A stretch of DNA of 64,000 bases from Aquabacter sp. L1I39 (GCF_017742835.1 NZ_CP072392.1:3991695-4055694), one strand, 5' to 3'; positions 53,176 through 62,994 are shown, counted from the first letter of the stretch. Notes: generated by a model not told the origin, from the sequence alone. Made by a program: numbers and translations.

Positions 53176-54137
53176 GCCGGTCCTCCCTTCTTCGCCTTGG
53201 CCTTGGCTTTCAGCATCTGCATGCGGGCTTCCGCCGCCGCGTCCGACAGGCGGACCACCACCCGGTCGGGCAGGCGCAGGTCGACGATGGTGATGTCACG
53301 GGTCAAAAGCCGCTTTTCACGGTCGAGGTCAGCGAGCTGGAGAAGGGCCTTATCGAGGCCATCCTCCGGCAGGCGCACGTCGATGCCGTTGCGCAGCTTC
53401 AGCGTCCAGCGCCGGTCCGCCACCAGGATGGCGGCGCGCACCTGGTCGCGCAGCGCGGGCACCCGGGCGAGCGATTCGACGATCTCGACGACGCGCTTTT
53501 CCGCCCCTTCGCCCACCACGATGGGCAGGTTCACGTAGCGCGGATCATCCGAATAGGGCGCGATGGGCATGCCGTCGCGGGCGATCACCTTGATCTGGCC
53601 GTTGATCTGCCAGAGCGCATAGGCCTCCCGCTCCACGATCGCGATGTCGATGCGGTCCGGATAGATCTTGCGCACCGAGGCGCTGGCGATCCAGGGCAAG
53701 GTTTCCAGTTCGGCGCGGGTGGCATCCGCGTCCACGAACAGGATGGACGTGGTCGCCTTGATGCCGGCGGTGGCCAGGATCTCCTGGGGGGTGACGTGAT
53801 TCTGGCCGGACAGATTGACCTGCTTCACCTTGAAGCCGGCCACGTTCGCCGCCGCGTCGCCCAGATCGACCACGAATTCCCGTGCTTCCTCCACATGGCC
53901 GCCCAGCACCACGCCATAGGCGGTGAAGCCGCCGATGACGAGGGTCGCGAGCAGGCTCGCGCCGCGCCGGCCGAGCCGGGAGGAGGACAGGCGCACCGTC
54001 ATGCGCCGCAGGAACAGAGCGGTGCGGCTGGCGGGCGCCGGTTCGCGGGGCGGGGCCGGCGGACGTGCCGGCCGGCGGGTCGGTGCGTCGGCGCGGGGGC
54101 CGCTCACCGGTCCAGGGACGCGTCCTCGACCATCCAT
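53172..54137 (-). CDS. ftsQ: FtsQ, cell-division protein
   Basis: A 321-residue bitopic membrane protein linking early and late divisome parts. A basic Pro/Arg-rich cytoplasmic tail (1-55) is followed by one membrane span, ASLLATLVIGGFTAYGVVLGG (about 60-80). The POTRA domain follows: FKVKQVNLSGQNHVTPQEILATAGI (about 102-126), then LPWIASASVRKIYPDRIDIAIVER, the standard FtsQ block. It overlaps ddl by 34 bases and ftsA by four. Confidence 0.94.
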   Translation of the reverse strand: MDGRGRVPGPVSGPRADAPTRRPARPPAPPREPAPASRTALFLRRMTVRLSSSRLGRRGASLLATLVIGGFTAYGVVLGGHVEEAREFVVDLGDAAANVAGFKVKQVNLSGQNHVTPQEILATAGIKATTSILFVDADATRAELETLPWIASASVRKIYPDRIDIAIVEREAYALWQINGQIKVIARDGMPIAPYSDDPRYVNLPIVVGEGAEKRVVEIVESLARVPALRDQVRAAILVADRRWTLKLRNGIDVRLPEDGLDKALLQLADLDREKRLLTRDITIVDLRLPDRVVVRLSDAAAEARMQMLKAKAKAKKGGPA

Positions 54138-55024
54138 GTCACAAGCTCGCTGAACGTATGGCCCGCATGGACCGCCAAATCGGGCACAAGGGAGGTTTCC
54201 GTCATGCCGGGCTGGGTGTTGACCTCCAGGCAGACCAGCCCGCTCGCATCGCCGGTGCGATCATCGAAGCGGAAGTCCGCACGGGAGACGCCCCGGCATC
54301 CGAGCGCCTTGTGCGCCTTCAATGTAAGTATCCGCACTTGTTGGTAAATTTCAGGTAAAACCCGCGCGGGAAGAATGTGCTGGGAGCCGCCTGGCGCATA
54401 TTTGGATTCATAATCGTAGAAGGCCTGGGTGGATTCGATCTCGATCACACCCAGGGCCTCGTCCCCCATCACTGCGCAAGTGAGCTCCATGCCGGGGATA
54501 AAGCGTTCCGCCAGCAGCATTTCCCCGTGCTTCCAGTCGGGCCGGAACAGTTCCTGTGGCGGATGCTCCTGGCCCTCGCGGACGATGAAGACGCCGACAC
54601 TGGAGCCTTCCGCCACGGGTTTCAGCACATAAGGCGGCTCCATCACATGGGCCTTGGCGGCCTCGGCGCGGGAGACCACGCGGCCGGCGGCGACGGGCAC
54701 GCCGGCCGCCGCCATCACGATCTTGGCCTGGGCCTTGTCCATGGCGAGGGCGGAGGCGAGCACGCCGGAATGGGAATAGGGAATGCGCAGGATTTCCAGG
54801 ATGCCCTGGATGGTGCCGTCCTCGCCGGGGCGGCCATGCAGCACGTTGAGGGCCACGTCGGGCTTCAGGCGGGCCAGTTCCTCGGCGACATCGCGCTTCA
54901 CGTCCACGCGGGTGACCTTGTAGCCGGCGCCTTCCAGCGCCGTGGCACAGGCCGCGCCGGAGCGCAGGGAGACCTCACGCTCGGCGGACCATCCGCCCAT
55001 CAGAACCGCCACATGCTTCGCCAT
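54104..55024 (-). CDS. ddl: D-alanine--D-alanine ligase
   Basis: A 306-residue ATP-grasp enzyme making the D-Ala-D-Ala dipeptide for peptidoglycan. The opening is MAKHVAVLMGGWSAEREVSLRSG (with the conserved Glu), then NVLHGRPGEDGTIQGILEILRIPYSHSGVLASALAMDK. ATP-grasp motifs are PPYVLKPVAEGSSVGVFIV and LGCRGVSRADFRFDD, ending VCLEVNTQPGMTETSL (metal-binding Asn/Glu). The ATG at 55024 follows AAGGG. An opening frame to 55102 has an unconserved lead. Confidence 0.96.
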   Translation of the reverse strand: MAKHVAVLMGGWSAEREVSLRSGAACATALEGAGYKVTRVDVKRDVAEELARLKPDVALNVLHGRPGEDGTIQGILEILRIPYSHSGVLASALAMDKAQAKIVMAAAGVPVAAGRVVSRAEAAKAHVMEPPYVLKPVAEGSSVGVFIVREGQEHPPQELFRPDWKHGEMLLAERFIPGMELTCAVMGDEALGVIEIESTQAFYDYESKYAPGGSQHILPARVLPEIYQQVRILTLKAHKALGCRGVSRADFRFDDRTGDASGLVCLEVNTQPGMTETSLVPDLAVHAGHTFSELVTWMVEDASLDR

Positions 55025-55182
55025 GATCGCCCTTCGAATCACCCCCGCGCCGCGTCCTCGGCGCGGAATCACGTCCACGGGACGCGGCGGGTCGGGCCTC
55101 ATTAGAGCGGAGCGCTTGCTTCCAATTCCCTAAGAGGAGAGCGGGATCGGGGAGATTTGCAGGTATCTTTTGGCGGAGCGCC

Positions 55183-56118
55183 TCAGGCGAGGCCGATGCG
55201 CTTGATTTCCCATTCCAGGAGAATGCCCGACGCCTCGAGGACGCGCCGGCGGACCTCCTCGCCCAGGCCCTCGATCTCGGCGGCGGTGGCGCCGCCCAGA
55301 TTGATGAGGAAATTGGTGTGGAGTTCCGACACCTGCGCCCGGCCCAGCGTCAAGCCCCGGCAGCCGGCCGCATCCACCAATTGCCAGGCTTTCTGGCCCG
55401 GCGGGTTCTTGAAGGTGGAGCCGCCGGTGCGGCTCTTGATGGGCTGGGTGGCCTCGCGCGCCGAGGTGATGCGCTCCATCTCCGCCGCGATCTCGGCCGG
55501 GTCGCCGGGCTCGCAGCGGAACAGGGCCTCGGTGAAGATATAGTCGTCGGGCACGTCGCAATGGCGATAGGTGAAGCCCATGTCGGCGTTGGTGAGGGTA
55601 TGGACGCGCCCGTCGCGGGAGACGGCGCGGCAGGAGACGAGGGCGTCCTTGGTTTCCCCGCCATAGGCGCCGCCATTCATGCGCAGCACCCCGCCGATGG
55701 CGCCGGGAATGCCGCGCAGGAAGGCGAGGCCCTTCAGCCCCGCATCCGCCGCCGCCCGCGCCACCTTCACGTCGGGCACGCCGGCCCCGGCGCGCACACG
55801 GGTGCCTTCAACTACAATCTCGGAAAAGCCGCGCCCCAGCCGGATCACGATGCCCGGCACGCCGCCATCACGCACGATGAGATTGGAGCCGAGCCCGATC
55901 ACGGTCACCGGCAGGTCGGCGGGAAAGCCGGCGAGCGCATAGGCCAGGTCGTCCTCGTCCGCCGGGGCGAACAGCACCTGCGCCGGACCGCCGACGCGGA
56001 ACCAGGTGAGGTTCGCCAGCGGCTCATTGGCCGTCAGCTTGCCCCGGAGCGAGGGCAAGGCGGCGGACAGAGCCGGGACCAGATCGGGAAAGGAGGGAGC
56101 GGAAGCGGGAGTGGGCAT
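55183..56118 (-). CDS. murB: MurB, UDP-N-acetylenolpyruvoylglucosamine reductase
   Basis: A 311-residue FAD enzyme reducing the enolpyruvyl group of UDP-GlcNAc. Key blocks are [48 protein letters not shown] (FAD binding, about 75-96), [25 protein letters not shown] (about 130-154), and [26 protein letters not shown] with the catalytic Ser in GGSTFKNP. It is separated from murC by a CDF gene and an oppositely oriented DUF2267 gene, unlike the usual murC-murB adjacency. Confidence 0.97.
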   Translation of the reverse strand: MPTPASAPSFPDLVPALSAALPSLRGKLTANEPLANLTWFRVGGPAQVLFAPADEDDLAYALAGFPADLPVTVIGLGSNLIVRDGGVPGIVIRLGRGFSEIVVEGTRVRAGAGVPDVKVARAAADAGLKGLAFLRGIPGAIGGVLRMNGGAYGGETKDALVSCRAVSRDGRVHTLTNADMGFTYRHCDVPDDYIFTEALFRCEPGDPAEIAAEMERITSAREATQPIKSRTGGSTFKNPPGQKAWQLVDAAGCRGLTLGRAQVSELHTNFLINLGGATAAEIEGLGEEVRRRVLEASGILLEWEIKRIGLA

Positions 56119-56174
56119 GGCTCAAGCCTTAGGCCAGCGCGGCCCTTGTGGAAAGCGCCACGGTGCCGGTCCTG

Positions 56175-57062
56175 TCAGAGCACCACCACGCCCTTGTGCT
56201 TGGCCTCGGCTTCCGGCTCCACATGGATGGTGATGACCATGTCCTCCATGTCCGCCTCGAACGCGCTCTCGATGCGGTCGCAGATCTCGTGAGCGGCGGC
56301 CACCGTCATTTCTCCGGGCACCACCAGGTGGAATTCCACGAAGGTCATGCGGCCCGCATGGCGGGTGCGCAAATCGTGGGCCTCCAGCGCGCCATCCGCA
56401 TGGAGCGAGACCAATTCGCGGATGCGCGCCACCACGTCCGCCGGCGGGGCGGCATCCATGAGCCCGCCCACCGAATCGCGCATGAGCGTCCAGCCGGTCC
56501 ACAGGATGTTGAGGGCGACAATGCCCGCCAGCAGCGGGTCCAGCATGGGCCAGCCGGTGATGGGCACCAGCACGAAGCCCGCCAGCACGCCCCCGGAGGT
56601 GACCACGTCGGTCATCAGATGCTTGCCGTCCGCCACCAAGGCGGGCGAGCGCCATTTGCGGCCCGACCGCAGCAGCACCACGCACCAGACGGCGTTGATG
56701 ATTGTAGCGATGCCGTTCAGCAGCATGCCCTGATAGGGCTGGTCTGGCAGGCGCGGGTCCAGAAGGCCGTAATAGGATTCCCGCAGGATGGAGCCTGCGG
56801 CCACCACGATGAGCACGCCTTCCAGCACGGCGGAAATGTATTCGGCCTTGTGGTGGCCATACTGGTGGTTGTCGTCGGCGGGGCGCTGGCTGATGTTGAG
56901 CGCCACCAGGGCGGCCAGCGAGGCCGCCACATTGATGATGCTCTCCAGCGCGTCGGACAGAAGCGCCACGGAGCCGGTGACCCACCACGCCCCGGTCTTC
57001 AGCGCGAGCACCAGGATCCCGATGACGACGCTCGCCGCCGCCACCACAAGGGTACGGTTCAT
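56175..57062 (-). CDS. Cation diffusion facilitator (CDF) transporter
   Basis: A 295-residue efflux protein for divalent metal ions such as Zn, Fe or Mn. It has six membrane spans. Helix 2 reads TGSVALLSDALESIINVAASLAAL, so the usual second Asp/His positions are replaced by Glu and Asn. Helix 5 carries ADGKHLMTDVVTSGG with His and Asp of the metal site. The cytoplasmic C-terminal domain (about 205-295) includes HDLRTRHAGRMTFVEFHLVVPGEMTV, a CDF dimerisation motif. It is inserted in the dcw cluster between murB and murC. The unusual helix-2 residues bear on which metal is carried, but I cannot assign it. Confidence 0.9.
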   Translation of the reverse strand: MNRTLVVAAASVVIGILVLALKTGAWWVTGSVALLSDALESIINVAASLAALVALNISQRPADDNHQYGHHKAEYISAVLEGVLIVVAAGSILRESYYGLLDPRLPDQPYQGMLLNGIATIINAVWCVVLLRSGRKWRSPALVADGKHLMTDVVTSGGVLAGFVLVPITGWPMLDPLLAGIVALNILWTGWTLMRDSVGGLMDAAPPADVVARIRELVSLHADGALEAHDLRTRHAGRMTFVEFHLVVPGEMTVAAAHEICDRIESAFEADMEDMVITIHVEPEAEAKHKGVVVL

Positions 57063-57291
57063 GGTGGTCGCGCCCAGGTCATTGAAACGGCCTTTGACCT
57101 ATCCCCTCGCGCCCCCCAGTGCAACTGTTGCAAGGGCGAAGCTCCCGCATGCGGTGGACAGCGGGGAGGAGGGAGGCGGAAAACTGAGCATCCACGCCGC
57201 CTCTGAGGGCTGCGTGTGCGTGACCGGTTGACGGGTTGTGCGCCTCGTCGTCTCCCTGGCCGGGTCCGAGCCTGATGTCCGCGAGCCGCCC

Positions 57292-57753
57292 ATGCCCATG
57301 CCCCTGGAGTACCAGCACACGACGGAAGACTTCGAGCGCTTCCTCGCCGATGCGCGGGAGACCTCCGGCCTTGCCACCCGCAACCAAGTCTACACCATGG
57401 TGCAGGCGGTGCTGCTCACCTTCCGGCGGCGGCTGTCGCTGGCCGACGCGCTCCGCTTCGCCGGGGTGCTGCCCCCGGTGGTGCGGGCCATTTTCGTGGC
57501 CGATTGGGACCCCGACGCCCCGCGCGCGCCGTTCGGCGACCGCGCGGACTGGACACGGGAGGCGCAGGCGCTGCGGCGGCACCACAATTTCGCACCGGAC
57601 ACCTGCATCGCCGACACCGCCCGCGCGTTGCGCCGCCATGTGGACGCGGCTGCCTTCGCGGCGGTGCTGGATCGCCTGCCGACGGAGGCGCGGGACTTCT
57701 GGTCGGTGGATCAGGCCGGCGGCAGCTTGGCCAGTTCCTCGGGCAGCGCATAG
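57292..57753 (+). CDS. DUF2267 family protein
   Basis: A 153-residue protein matching DUF2267: [61 protein letters not shown], where the family has L-x-x-V-L-x-x-L-x-x-R-L-x-x-x-x-A-x-x-x-x-x-LP-x-x-x-x-x-x-x-x-WD. It is cytosolic and of unknown function. The family is often encoded near envelope or stress genes. Two ATGs (57292, 57298) are candidates. Its 3' end overlaps the opposite murC 3' end by 43 bases. The overlapping tail is Gly/Ser-rich and likely unimportant. Confidence 0.8.
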   Translation: MPMPLEYQHTTEDFERFLADARETSGLATRNQVYTMVQAVLLTFRRRLSLADALRFAGVLPPVVRAIFVADWDPDAPRAPFGDRADWTREAQALRRHHNFAPDTCIADTARALRRHVDAAAFAAVLDRLPTEARDFWSVDQAGGSLASSSGSA

Positions 57754-59120
57754 GCCCATTGGGTGATGGTGCCGGCGCCGAGGCAAATCACATAGTCGCC
57801 CGGCCGGGCCAGCTTGCCCACCATGCCGGCCAGCGCCTCCGGGCCTTCCAGCGCCATCACCGAGCGATGGCCGCGCGCCCGCAGGCCCTGCACCAGGTGA
57901 TCCCGGTCCGCCCCCTCGATGGGCGCCTCTCCGGCCGCATAGACGGGGGCGACGATCACATGGTCGGCGTCGTTGAAGCAGGTGGAGAAGTCGTCGAACA
58001 GCGAGGCGAGGCGGGAATAGCGGTGGGGCTGCACCACCGCGATCACCTGCCCGTCGGTGGCGGCCCGTGCGGCGCGCAGCACGGCGGCGATCTCCACCGG
58101 ATGGTGGCCGTAATCGTCGAAGATGGTGACGCCGTTCCACTCGCCCGTGCGGGTGAAGCGCCGCTTCACGCCGCCGAACTGGGACAGGGCCTCCACGATG
58201 CGGGCGTCCGACACGCCCAGTTCATGGGCCACCGCGATGGCGGCGGTGGCGTTGAGCGCATTGTGCCGCCCGGGCATGGGCAGGCGCAGGCCGTCGATGC
58301 GGTGGACCACGTTTCCGGCCCGGTCGCGGAACACCACGCCGAACTTGGTGATGCCGCCCTTCAGGTCCACGTCCACGAGCCGCACGTCCGCCTGCGGGTT
58401 CTCCCCATAGGTGATGATGCGGCGGTCCTCGATGCGCCCCACCATGGCCTGGACCACCGGATGGTCGATGCACATGACGGCGAAGCCATAGAAGGGCACG
58501 TTCTCCACGAAGGCCTTGAAGGCGTCCTGCACCTTGTCGAAGGTCTTGAAGTGGTCGAGATGCTCGGGGTCGATATTGGTGACGATGGCCACCTCGGCCG
58601 GCAGCTTCAGGAAGGTGCCGTCGCTCTCATCCGCCTCCACCACCATCCATTCGCCATCGCCCAGGCGCGCATTGGTGCCGTAGGCGTTGATGATGCCGCC
58701 ATTGATGACGGTGGGGTCCATGGCGCCGGCATCGAGCAAGGTGGCCACCAGGGAGGTGGTGGTGGTCTTGCCGTGGGTGCCGGCAATGGCGACGCAGCTT
58801 TTCAGCCGCATCAGCTCGGCCAGCATCTCCGCCCGGCGCACCACCGGCAGGCGGCGGGCGCGGGCGGCCATCAGCTCGGGATTGTCGCGCTTGATGGCGG
58901 AGGACACCACCACCACGCCCGCATCGGCCACGTTCTCGGCCGCATGGCCGATCTGGACGGTGATGCCCTTCTCGCGCAGGCGCTTCACATTGGCGCTCTC
59001 GGACACGTCCGAGCCCTGCACCTGGTAGCCCAGATTGTGCAGCACCTCGGCAATGCCGCTCATGCCGATGCCGCCAATGCCGACGAAATGGATCGAGCCG
59101 AGGGCTTGGGGGAGCTTCAT
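57711..59120 (-). CDS. murC: MurC, UDP-N-acetylmuramate--L-alanine ligase
   Basis: A 469-residue ATP-dependent ligase adding the first amino acid of the stem peptide. The N-terminal dinucleotide-like fold reads [34 protein letters not shown] (about 8-42). The ATP site is [22 protein letters not shown] (about 106-127), followed by [12 protein letters not shown] and the conserved [20 protein letters not shown] with the Asp-Tyr-Gly-His-His-Pro motif (about 334-353). It overlaps murG by four bases and DUF2267 by 43 bases convergently. Confidence 0.97.
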   Translation of the reverse strand: MKLPQALGSIHFVGIGGIGMSGIAEVLHNLGYQVQGSDVSESANVKRLREKGITVQIGHAAENVADAGVVVVSSAIKRDNPELMAARARRLPVVRRAEMLAELMRLKSCVAIAGTHGKTTTTSLVATLLDAGAMDPTVINGGIINAYGTNARLGDGEWMVVEADESDGTFLKLPAEVAIVTNIDPEHLDHFKTFDKVQDAFKAFVENVPFYGFAVMCIDHPVVQAMVGRIEDRRIITYGENPQADVRLVDVDLKGGITKFGVVFRDRAGNVVHRIDGLRLPMPGRHNALNATAAIAVAHELGVSDARIVEALSQFGGVKRRFTRTGEWNGVTIFDDYGHHPVEIAAVLRAARAATDGQVIAVVQPHRYSRLASLFDDFSTCFNDADHVIVAPVYAAGEAPIEGADRDHLVQGLRARGHRSVMALEGPEALAGMVGKLARPGDYVICLGAGTITQWAYALPEELAKLPPA

Positions 59121-60316
59121 CCTGCGTGTCCTTGGTGCCGGCGCCAGCGGGTGCGCCGCTGTCGCCTGAAATCGGGTGCCGGGGTCGGTTGCCCCGGCTT
59201 AAAGAGAGGCGCGGCCGGCTGGCCCGCCGCCAAGCGCGCCACGAGGTCGGCGAGCCGTTCGGCGGCATCGAGCGCGCCGGCGCTTCTGGCCGCCTCGGCC
59301 ATGGCTGTCAATGCGGCGGGGTTGCCTGCGAGTTCGCCAAGGGTCTGCGCCAGCGTGTCCGGGGTGAAATTGGCCTGCGGCATCACACGGGCGCCGCCGA
59401 TGCGCTCCAGGGAGCGGGCATTGGCCGCCTGGTCCTGGTCGAGGGCGTTGGGCAGGGGCACCAGAAGGGCGGGGCGGCCGAGCGCCGCCAGTTCCGCCAC
59501 CGTGGAGGCGCCCGAGCGCGAAATGACAAGCTGTGCCGCCGCCATGCGGGCGGGCAGATCCTGGAAGAAGGGCGCCACCTCGGCGGCGACGCCGATGCGG
59601 GCATAGGTGTCCCGCACCCGGGGGAGGTCTTCCTCGCGGGCCTGCTGCACCACATGGAGGCGCGCCCGCAAGGCCGGGTCGAGCTTTTCCAGCGCCGGCG
59701 GCACCACGTCGGACATGACGCGGGCACCCTGGCTGCCGCCGAAGACGAGGAGATGGATGGGGCCGCCCGCTTCCGGCGCCCCATAGGGAACGGAGGCGGC
59801 GGCGATGGCGGCGGGGCGCAGCGGGTTGCCGGTGCGCACGGTCTTCGCGGCCAACGCCGGGTCGGCGTCGGTGACGCCGTCGAAGCCGGTGGCGATGGCG
59901 GTGACCCGGCCGGCCAGCAGCCGGTTGGCGCGGCCCATGACGCCGTTCGCCTCATGGATGAGGGTGGGGATGCGCAGGACGGTGGCGGCCATCACCGGCG
60001 GCAAGGTCGGATAGCCGCCGAAGCCCACCACCACGGCGGGGCGTACCTTCCGCAGCAAGGAAAGGCCCGCCACGAAGCCGGACGCCAGGGTGAAGGCGGT
60101 GCGGGCGAGCGCGACGGGCGAGCGCCCGCGCACCGTGTCTGCGGGCAGCACATGGAGCGCGCGCGCCGGGAAATGGCCGGCATATTTGGCCGCGCGGCTA
60201 TCGGTGACCAGATCCACCGTCAGACCGCGCGCGGTGAGCGCCGCGGCCAGCGCTTCGGCGGGGAAGAGATGGCCGCCCGTGCCCCCGGCGGCCAGCAGAA
60301 TGGGACCTGCGCTCAT
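59117..60316 (-). CDS. murG: MurG, lipid II-forming N-acetylglucosaminyltransferase
   Basis: A 399-residue membrane-associated glycosyltransferase adding GlcNAc to lipid I. Glycine-rich motifs are [22 protein letters not shown] (about 6-27) and [16 protein letters not shown], and the UDP-GlcNAc site is [37 protein letters not shown] (about 262-298). The C-terminus has an added basic tail of about 35 residues ([14 protein letters not shown] at the end) not needed in the family. It overlaps ftsW by four bases at its start and murC by four at its end. Confidence 0.96.
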   Translation of the reverse strand: MSAGPILLAAGGTGGHLFPAEALAAALTARGLTVDLVTDSRAAKYAGHFPARALHVLPADTVRGRSPVALARTAFTLASGFVAGLSLLRKVRPAVVVGFGGYPTLPPVMAATVLRIPTLIHEANGVMGRANRLLAGRVTAIATGFDGVTDADPALAAKTVRTGNPLRPAAIAAASVPYGAPEAGGPIHLLVFGGSQGARVMSDVVPPALEKLDPALRARLHVVQQAREEDLPRVRDTYARIGVAAEVAPFFQDLPARMAAAQLVISRSGASTVAELAALGRPALLVPLPNALDQDQAANARSLERIGGARVMPQANFTPDTLAQTLGELAGNPAALTAMAEAARSAGALDAAERLADLVARLAAGQPAAPLFKPGQPTPAPDFRRQRRTRWRRHQGHAG

Positions 60317-61497
60317 GCCGCGCCCGCCGGGCTGGCGCCCCGGGGCGGGGCCGGCTCATGGGACCCTTCGCTCAACGCCGCCAATGCGGCCGCGCCCGGG
60401 CGGCGGCGTGACAAAGCCAGCAACATGCCCATGCCGAAGGCGATGGAGATGAGCGAGGAGCCGCCATAGGAGATGAAGGGCAGCGTCATGCCCTTGGCGG
60501 GCATGAGGTGCACGTTCACCGCCATGTTGATGCAGGCCTGGAGGCCGAACAGCAGCGCCAGGCCAGTGGCGGCGAAGCGGGCGAAGGGGTCCTGCTCGTC
60601 CAGCGCGCGGGTGAGGCTGCGCAGGATGATGAAAGCGAACAGCGACAGGAGGATGAGGCACAGGATGATGCCGAACTCCTCCGCCGCCACGGCGAAGACG
60701 AAGTCGGTGTGGCCGTCGGGCAGGATGCGCTTGACCGTGCCCTCGCCCGGCCCCTGGCCGAACCAGCCGCCATGGCGGAAGCTCTCCAGCGCCGTATCGA
60801 TCTGATAGGTGTCGCCGGAGGCAGGGTCCAGGAAGCGGTCGATGCGCTTCCTCACATGCGTCACCACCTGGTAGGCGACCAGCAAGCCGCCGACGCCGAG
60901 GCCCACGAGGCCCACCATCCAGATCCAGCGCAGGCCCGCCAGGAAGAACAGTGCGCCCCAGACGAGGCAGACCAGCATGGTCTGGCCGAAGTCCGGCTGG
61001 AGCACGAGGGGCACCAGCACGATGCCGAGCAGCCCGATCGCCAGCGCCTGGGCCGGCATTTCCGGCCGCTTGCCGCTCTCGGAGAAGAGCCAGGCCGCCA
61101 GCACCACAAAAGCCGGCTTGATGAATTCGGACGGCTGCACCGTGACGCCCGCCAACACCAACCACCGCCGCGCGCCCTTCACCTCCGGACCCATGACCAG
61201 GGTCGCGAACAGCAGCACCAGGAAGAGGCAGAAGATGACGATGCACACCCGGCGGATGGTGCGCGGCGTCAGGAAGGACGTCACCACCATCACGATGGCG
61301 GCGGGGATCAGGAAGAAGACCTGCCGGTTCACGAAGTGGAACGGATCATTGATGCCGAGGCGCGCGGCGACCGGCGGGCTGGCGGCAAGGCAGAGCACCA
61401 CCCCGATCACCATGAGGGTGAACAGGGCGCCCAGCAGCAGGCGGTCAACCGTCCACCACCACTCGCTGAGCACGGTGCGATCGGCGCGCGACATCAT
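60313..61497 (-). CDS. ftsW: FtsW, septal peptidoglycan polymerase
   Basis: A 394-residue SEDS-family membrane glycosyltransferase with about ten helices. Characteristic stretches are ARRWLVLAGVTVQPSEFIKPAFVVLAAW (about 135-165), HGGWFGQGPGEGTVKRILPDGHTDFVFAVAAEEFGIILC (about 245-283), and VHLMPAKGMTLPFISYGGSSLIS (about 336-358), including the family's GxG-x-G and GMTLPFISYGGSS. This is a normal FtsW rather than RodA. It is the first gene of the leftward dcw group and is divergent from the ArsR gene. Its own promoter must lie in the 130-base gap. Confidence 0.96.
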   Translation of the reverse strand: MMSRADRTVLSEWWWTVDRLLLGALFTLMVIGVVLCLAASPPVAARLGINDPFHFVNRQVFFLIPAAIVMVVTSFLTPRTIRRVCIVIFCLFLVLLFATLVMGPEVKGARRWLVLAGVTVQPSEFIKPAFVVLAAWLFSESGKRPEMPAQALAIGLLGIVLVPLVLQPDFGQTMLVCLVWGALFFLAGLRWIWMVGLVGLGVGGLLVAYQVVTHVRKRIDRFLDPASGDTYQIDTALESFRHGGWFGQGPGEGTVKRILPDGHTDFVFAVAAEEFGIILCLILLSLFAFIILRSLTRALDEQDPFARFAATGLALLFGLQACINMAVNVHLMPAKGMTLPFISYGGSSLISIAFGMGMLLALSRRRPGAAALAALSEGSHEPAPPRGASPAGAA

Positions 61498-61581
61498 CGG
61501 GGCAAACTCCGGCCAAGGGCGGCATCCAGTCAGGCGTGCAGCTTCGCCCAGCTTGGTTGACGGGCCATTAAGGCGAGAAAT

Positions 61582-61635
61582 TCAACCAAATGGTTGACTG
61601 TTGTTCGTGTTCGAGTAATTTAACCACATGGTTGA
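61582..61635 (+). promoter_or_regulatory. ArsR operator pair and promoter overlapping the arsR-like start codon
   Basis: Two inverted repeats flank a promoter. Site 1 is TCAACCA-AA-TGGTTGA (61582-61597). Site 2 is TAACCA-CA-TGGTTGA (61621-61635), and its second half overlaps the ATG at 61628. The two centres are 38 bases apart. Between them, TTGACT (61594-61599) and TAATTT (61616-61621) are separated by 16 bases, giving a predicted transcript start near 61628, the ATG itself. No ribosome-binding site precedes this ATG, consistent with leaderless translation. Site 1 overlaps the -35, site 2 the start. Confidence 0.65.
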
Positions 61636-62008
61636 ATATCAAGCCCTCGATCGTGTCTTCCACGCCCTCGCCGACCCCACCCGGCGGGACATGCTCCACC
61701 GGCTCTCGGGCGGCGAGCACAGCGTCGGCGCCCTGGCCGCGCCGTTGCGCATGTCGCTGGCGGCGGCCTCCAAGCATGTGAAGGTGCTGGAGGGAGCCGG
61801 CCTGGTGCGCCGGCGCATTTCCGGCCGCACCCATCTGTGCCGGCTCGATCCGGCGCCGCTGGCACAGATCGGCGCTTGGCTGCGCTTCTACCAGCACTTC
61901 TGGGACCAGAGCCTGGAGGCCCTCGACGCCGCGCTGCGCGCCGAAACGGAAGGGGAGGGGGCAACGCCCGACCCATCGGACACCCATCACAAGGGAGAAA
62001 CGCCATGA
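61628..62008 (+). CDS. ArsR/SmtB-family transcriptional regulator
   Basis: A 126-residue winged-helix repressor of the non-metal AHSA1-linked type. The fold reads LDRVFHALADPTRRDMLHRLSGGEHSVGALAAPLRMSLAAASKHVKVLEGAGLVRRRISGRTHLCRLDPAPLAQIGAWL (about 7-88). No cysteine-rich metal site is present. The C-terminus ends TPDPSDTHHKGETP. It shares ATGA with the AHSA1 gene. Such pairs typically regulate their own operon. No upstream Shine-Dalgarno is seen, which fits a leaderless mRNA. Confidence 0.88.
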   Translation: MVEYQALDRVFHALADPTRRDMLHRLSGGEHSVGALAAPLRMSLAAASKHVKVLEGAGLVRRRISGRTHLCRLDPAPLAQIGAWLRFYQHFWDQSLEALDAALRAETEGEGATPDPSDTHHKGETP

Positions 62009-62994
62009 GCCTTGCCACCCCGATCGACGCGGACGATGTCTGCGCCCGCGTGGAACGCCTGATCCTCGCCCCGCCGGAGCGCGTGTTCGATGCCTTCCTC
62101 GATCCCGCTTTCATTCCCCTGTGGTTCGCCCCCGGCCTCGGGCCCATGACGCGGGTGGAGGTGGAGGCCCGGCCGGGTGGTCGGTTCCATCTCGACCAGC
62201 GCCGCGAGACCGGCATCGTGGCCCACTCCGGCACCTATGAGGTCATCGACCGGCCGCGCCAGCTCGTCTTTACCTGGGAGGTGGAGGGTTCAGGCGGCAT
62301 CAGCCAGGTGAGCCTCGACTTCGCGCCCCACAAGGGCGGCACGCTGGTGTGCGTCACCCATGCCCTCGGCGCCGGCTTCGAGCCCTATGTGGAGCGCACC
62401 GAAGGCGGCTGGGCGCGCATGCTGGAGGGCCTCGGCCACGGCCTGGAGCGAGAGCCCGGTCGGTTCCTCGAGCCCCGCGCGGTGCGGTTCGAGCGCCTCC
62501 TGCCGGCCCCGCCCGCGCGCGTCTGGGCCTATCTGACCCAGTCCGACAAGCGCGCTCTGTGGCTGGCGGCCGGAGACATGCCCACGGAGGTGGGCGCCCC
62601 CTTCGATCTGCATTACGCCAATGGCACGCTCACCGGCGGCGCCCCGCCGCGCCAAGACCGCCTGAAGGCCTTCGACGGCCCGATCTCCTCGTCCCATGTC
62701 CTGCTGGCGATGGAGCCGCCCCACCGCCTCGCTTTCTCCTGGGGCGGGCGGCGGGAGCCCCAGTCCCGCGTGACCTTCGAGTTGGAAGCCGCGGGGGCGG
62801 GAACGAAGCTCACCGTCATCCATGAGCGGCTGCCCGATGCGCGCGAGACCGTCATGGTGTCGTCGGGCTGGCACACCCATCTGGCGGTGCTCGTCGACGT
62901 GCTGGCGGAGCGGCGGACGGTGGATTTCTGGCCGCTGTTCGAAGACATGGAAGGTGTCTATGCCGGTCGCGTGGCGCCGGATGCGGCCGATTGA
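62005..62994 (+). CDS. Tandem AHSA1/SRPBCC-domain protein
   Basis: A 329-residue protein made of two AHSA1 (START-like) domains. Domain 1 is about residues 12-140: RLILAPPERVFDAFLDPAFIPLWFAPG, then LVFTWEVEG and GWARMLEGLGHGLE. Domain 2 is about 160-305: FERLLPAPPARVWAYLTQSDKRALWLAAGD, LAFSWGGR and SSGWHTHLAVLVDVLAERR. In most genomes such ArsR-linked AHSA1 proteins have one domain. The ATG at 62005 is coupled to the ArsR gene (ATGA) with AGGGAG upstream. The ligand is unknown, and a hydrophobic cavity is the family trait. Confidence 0.87.
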   Translation: MSLATPIDADDVCARVERLILAPPERVFDAFLDPAFIPLWFAPGLGPMTRVEVEARPGGRFHLDQRRETGIVAHSGTYEVIDRPRQLVFTWEVEGSGGISQVSLDFAPHKGGTLVCVTHALGAGFEPYVERTEGGWARMLEGLGHGLEREPGRFLEPRAVRFERLLPAPPARVWAYLTQSDKRALWLAAGDMPTEVGAPFDLHYANGTLTGGAPPRQDRLKAFDGPISSSHVLLAMEPPHRLAFSWGGRREPQSRVTFELEAAGAGTKLTVIHERLPDARETVMVSSGWHTHLAVLVDVLAERRTVDFWPLFEDMEGVYAGRVAPDAAD

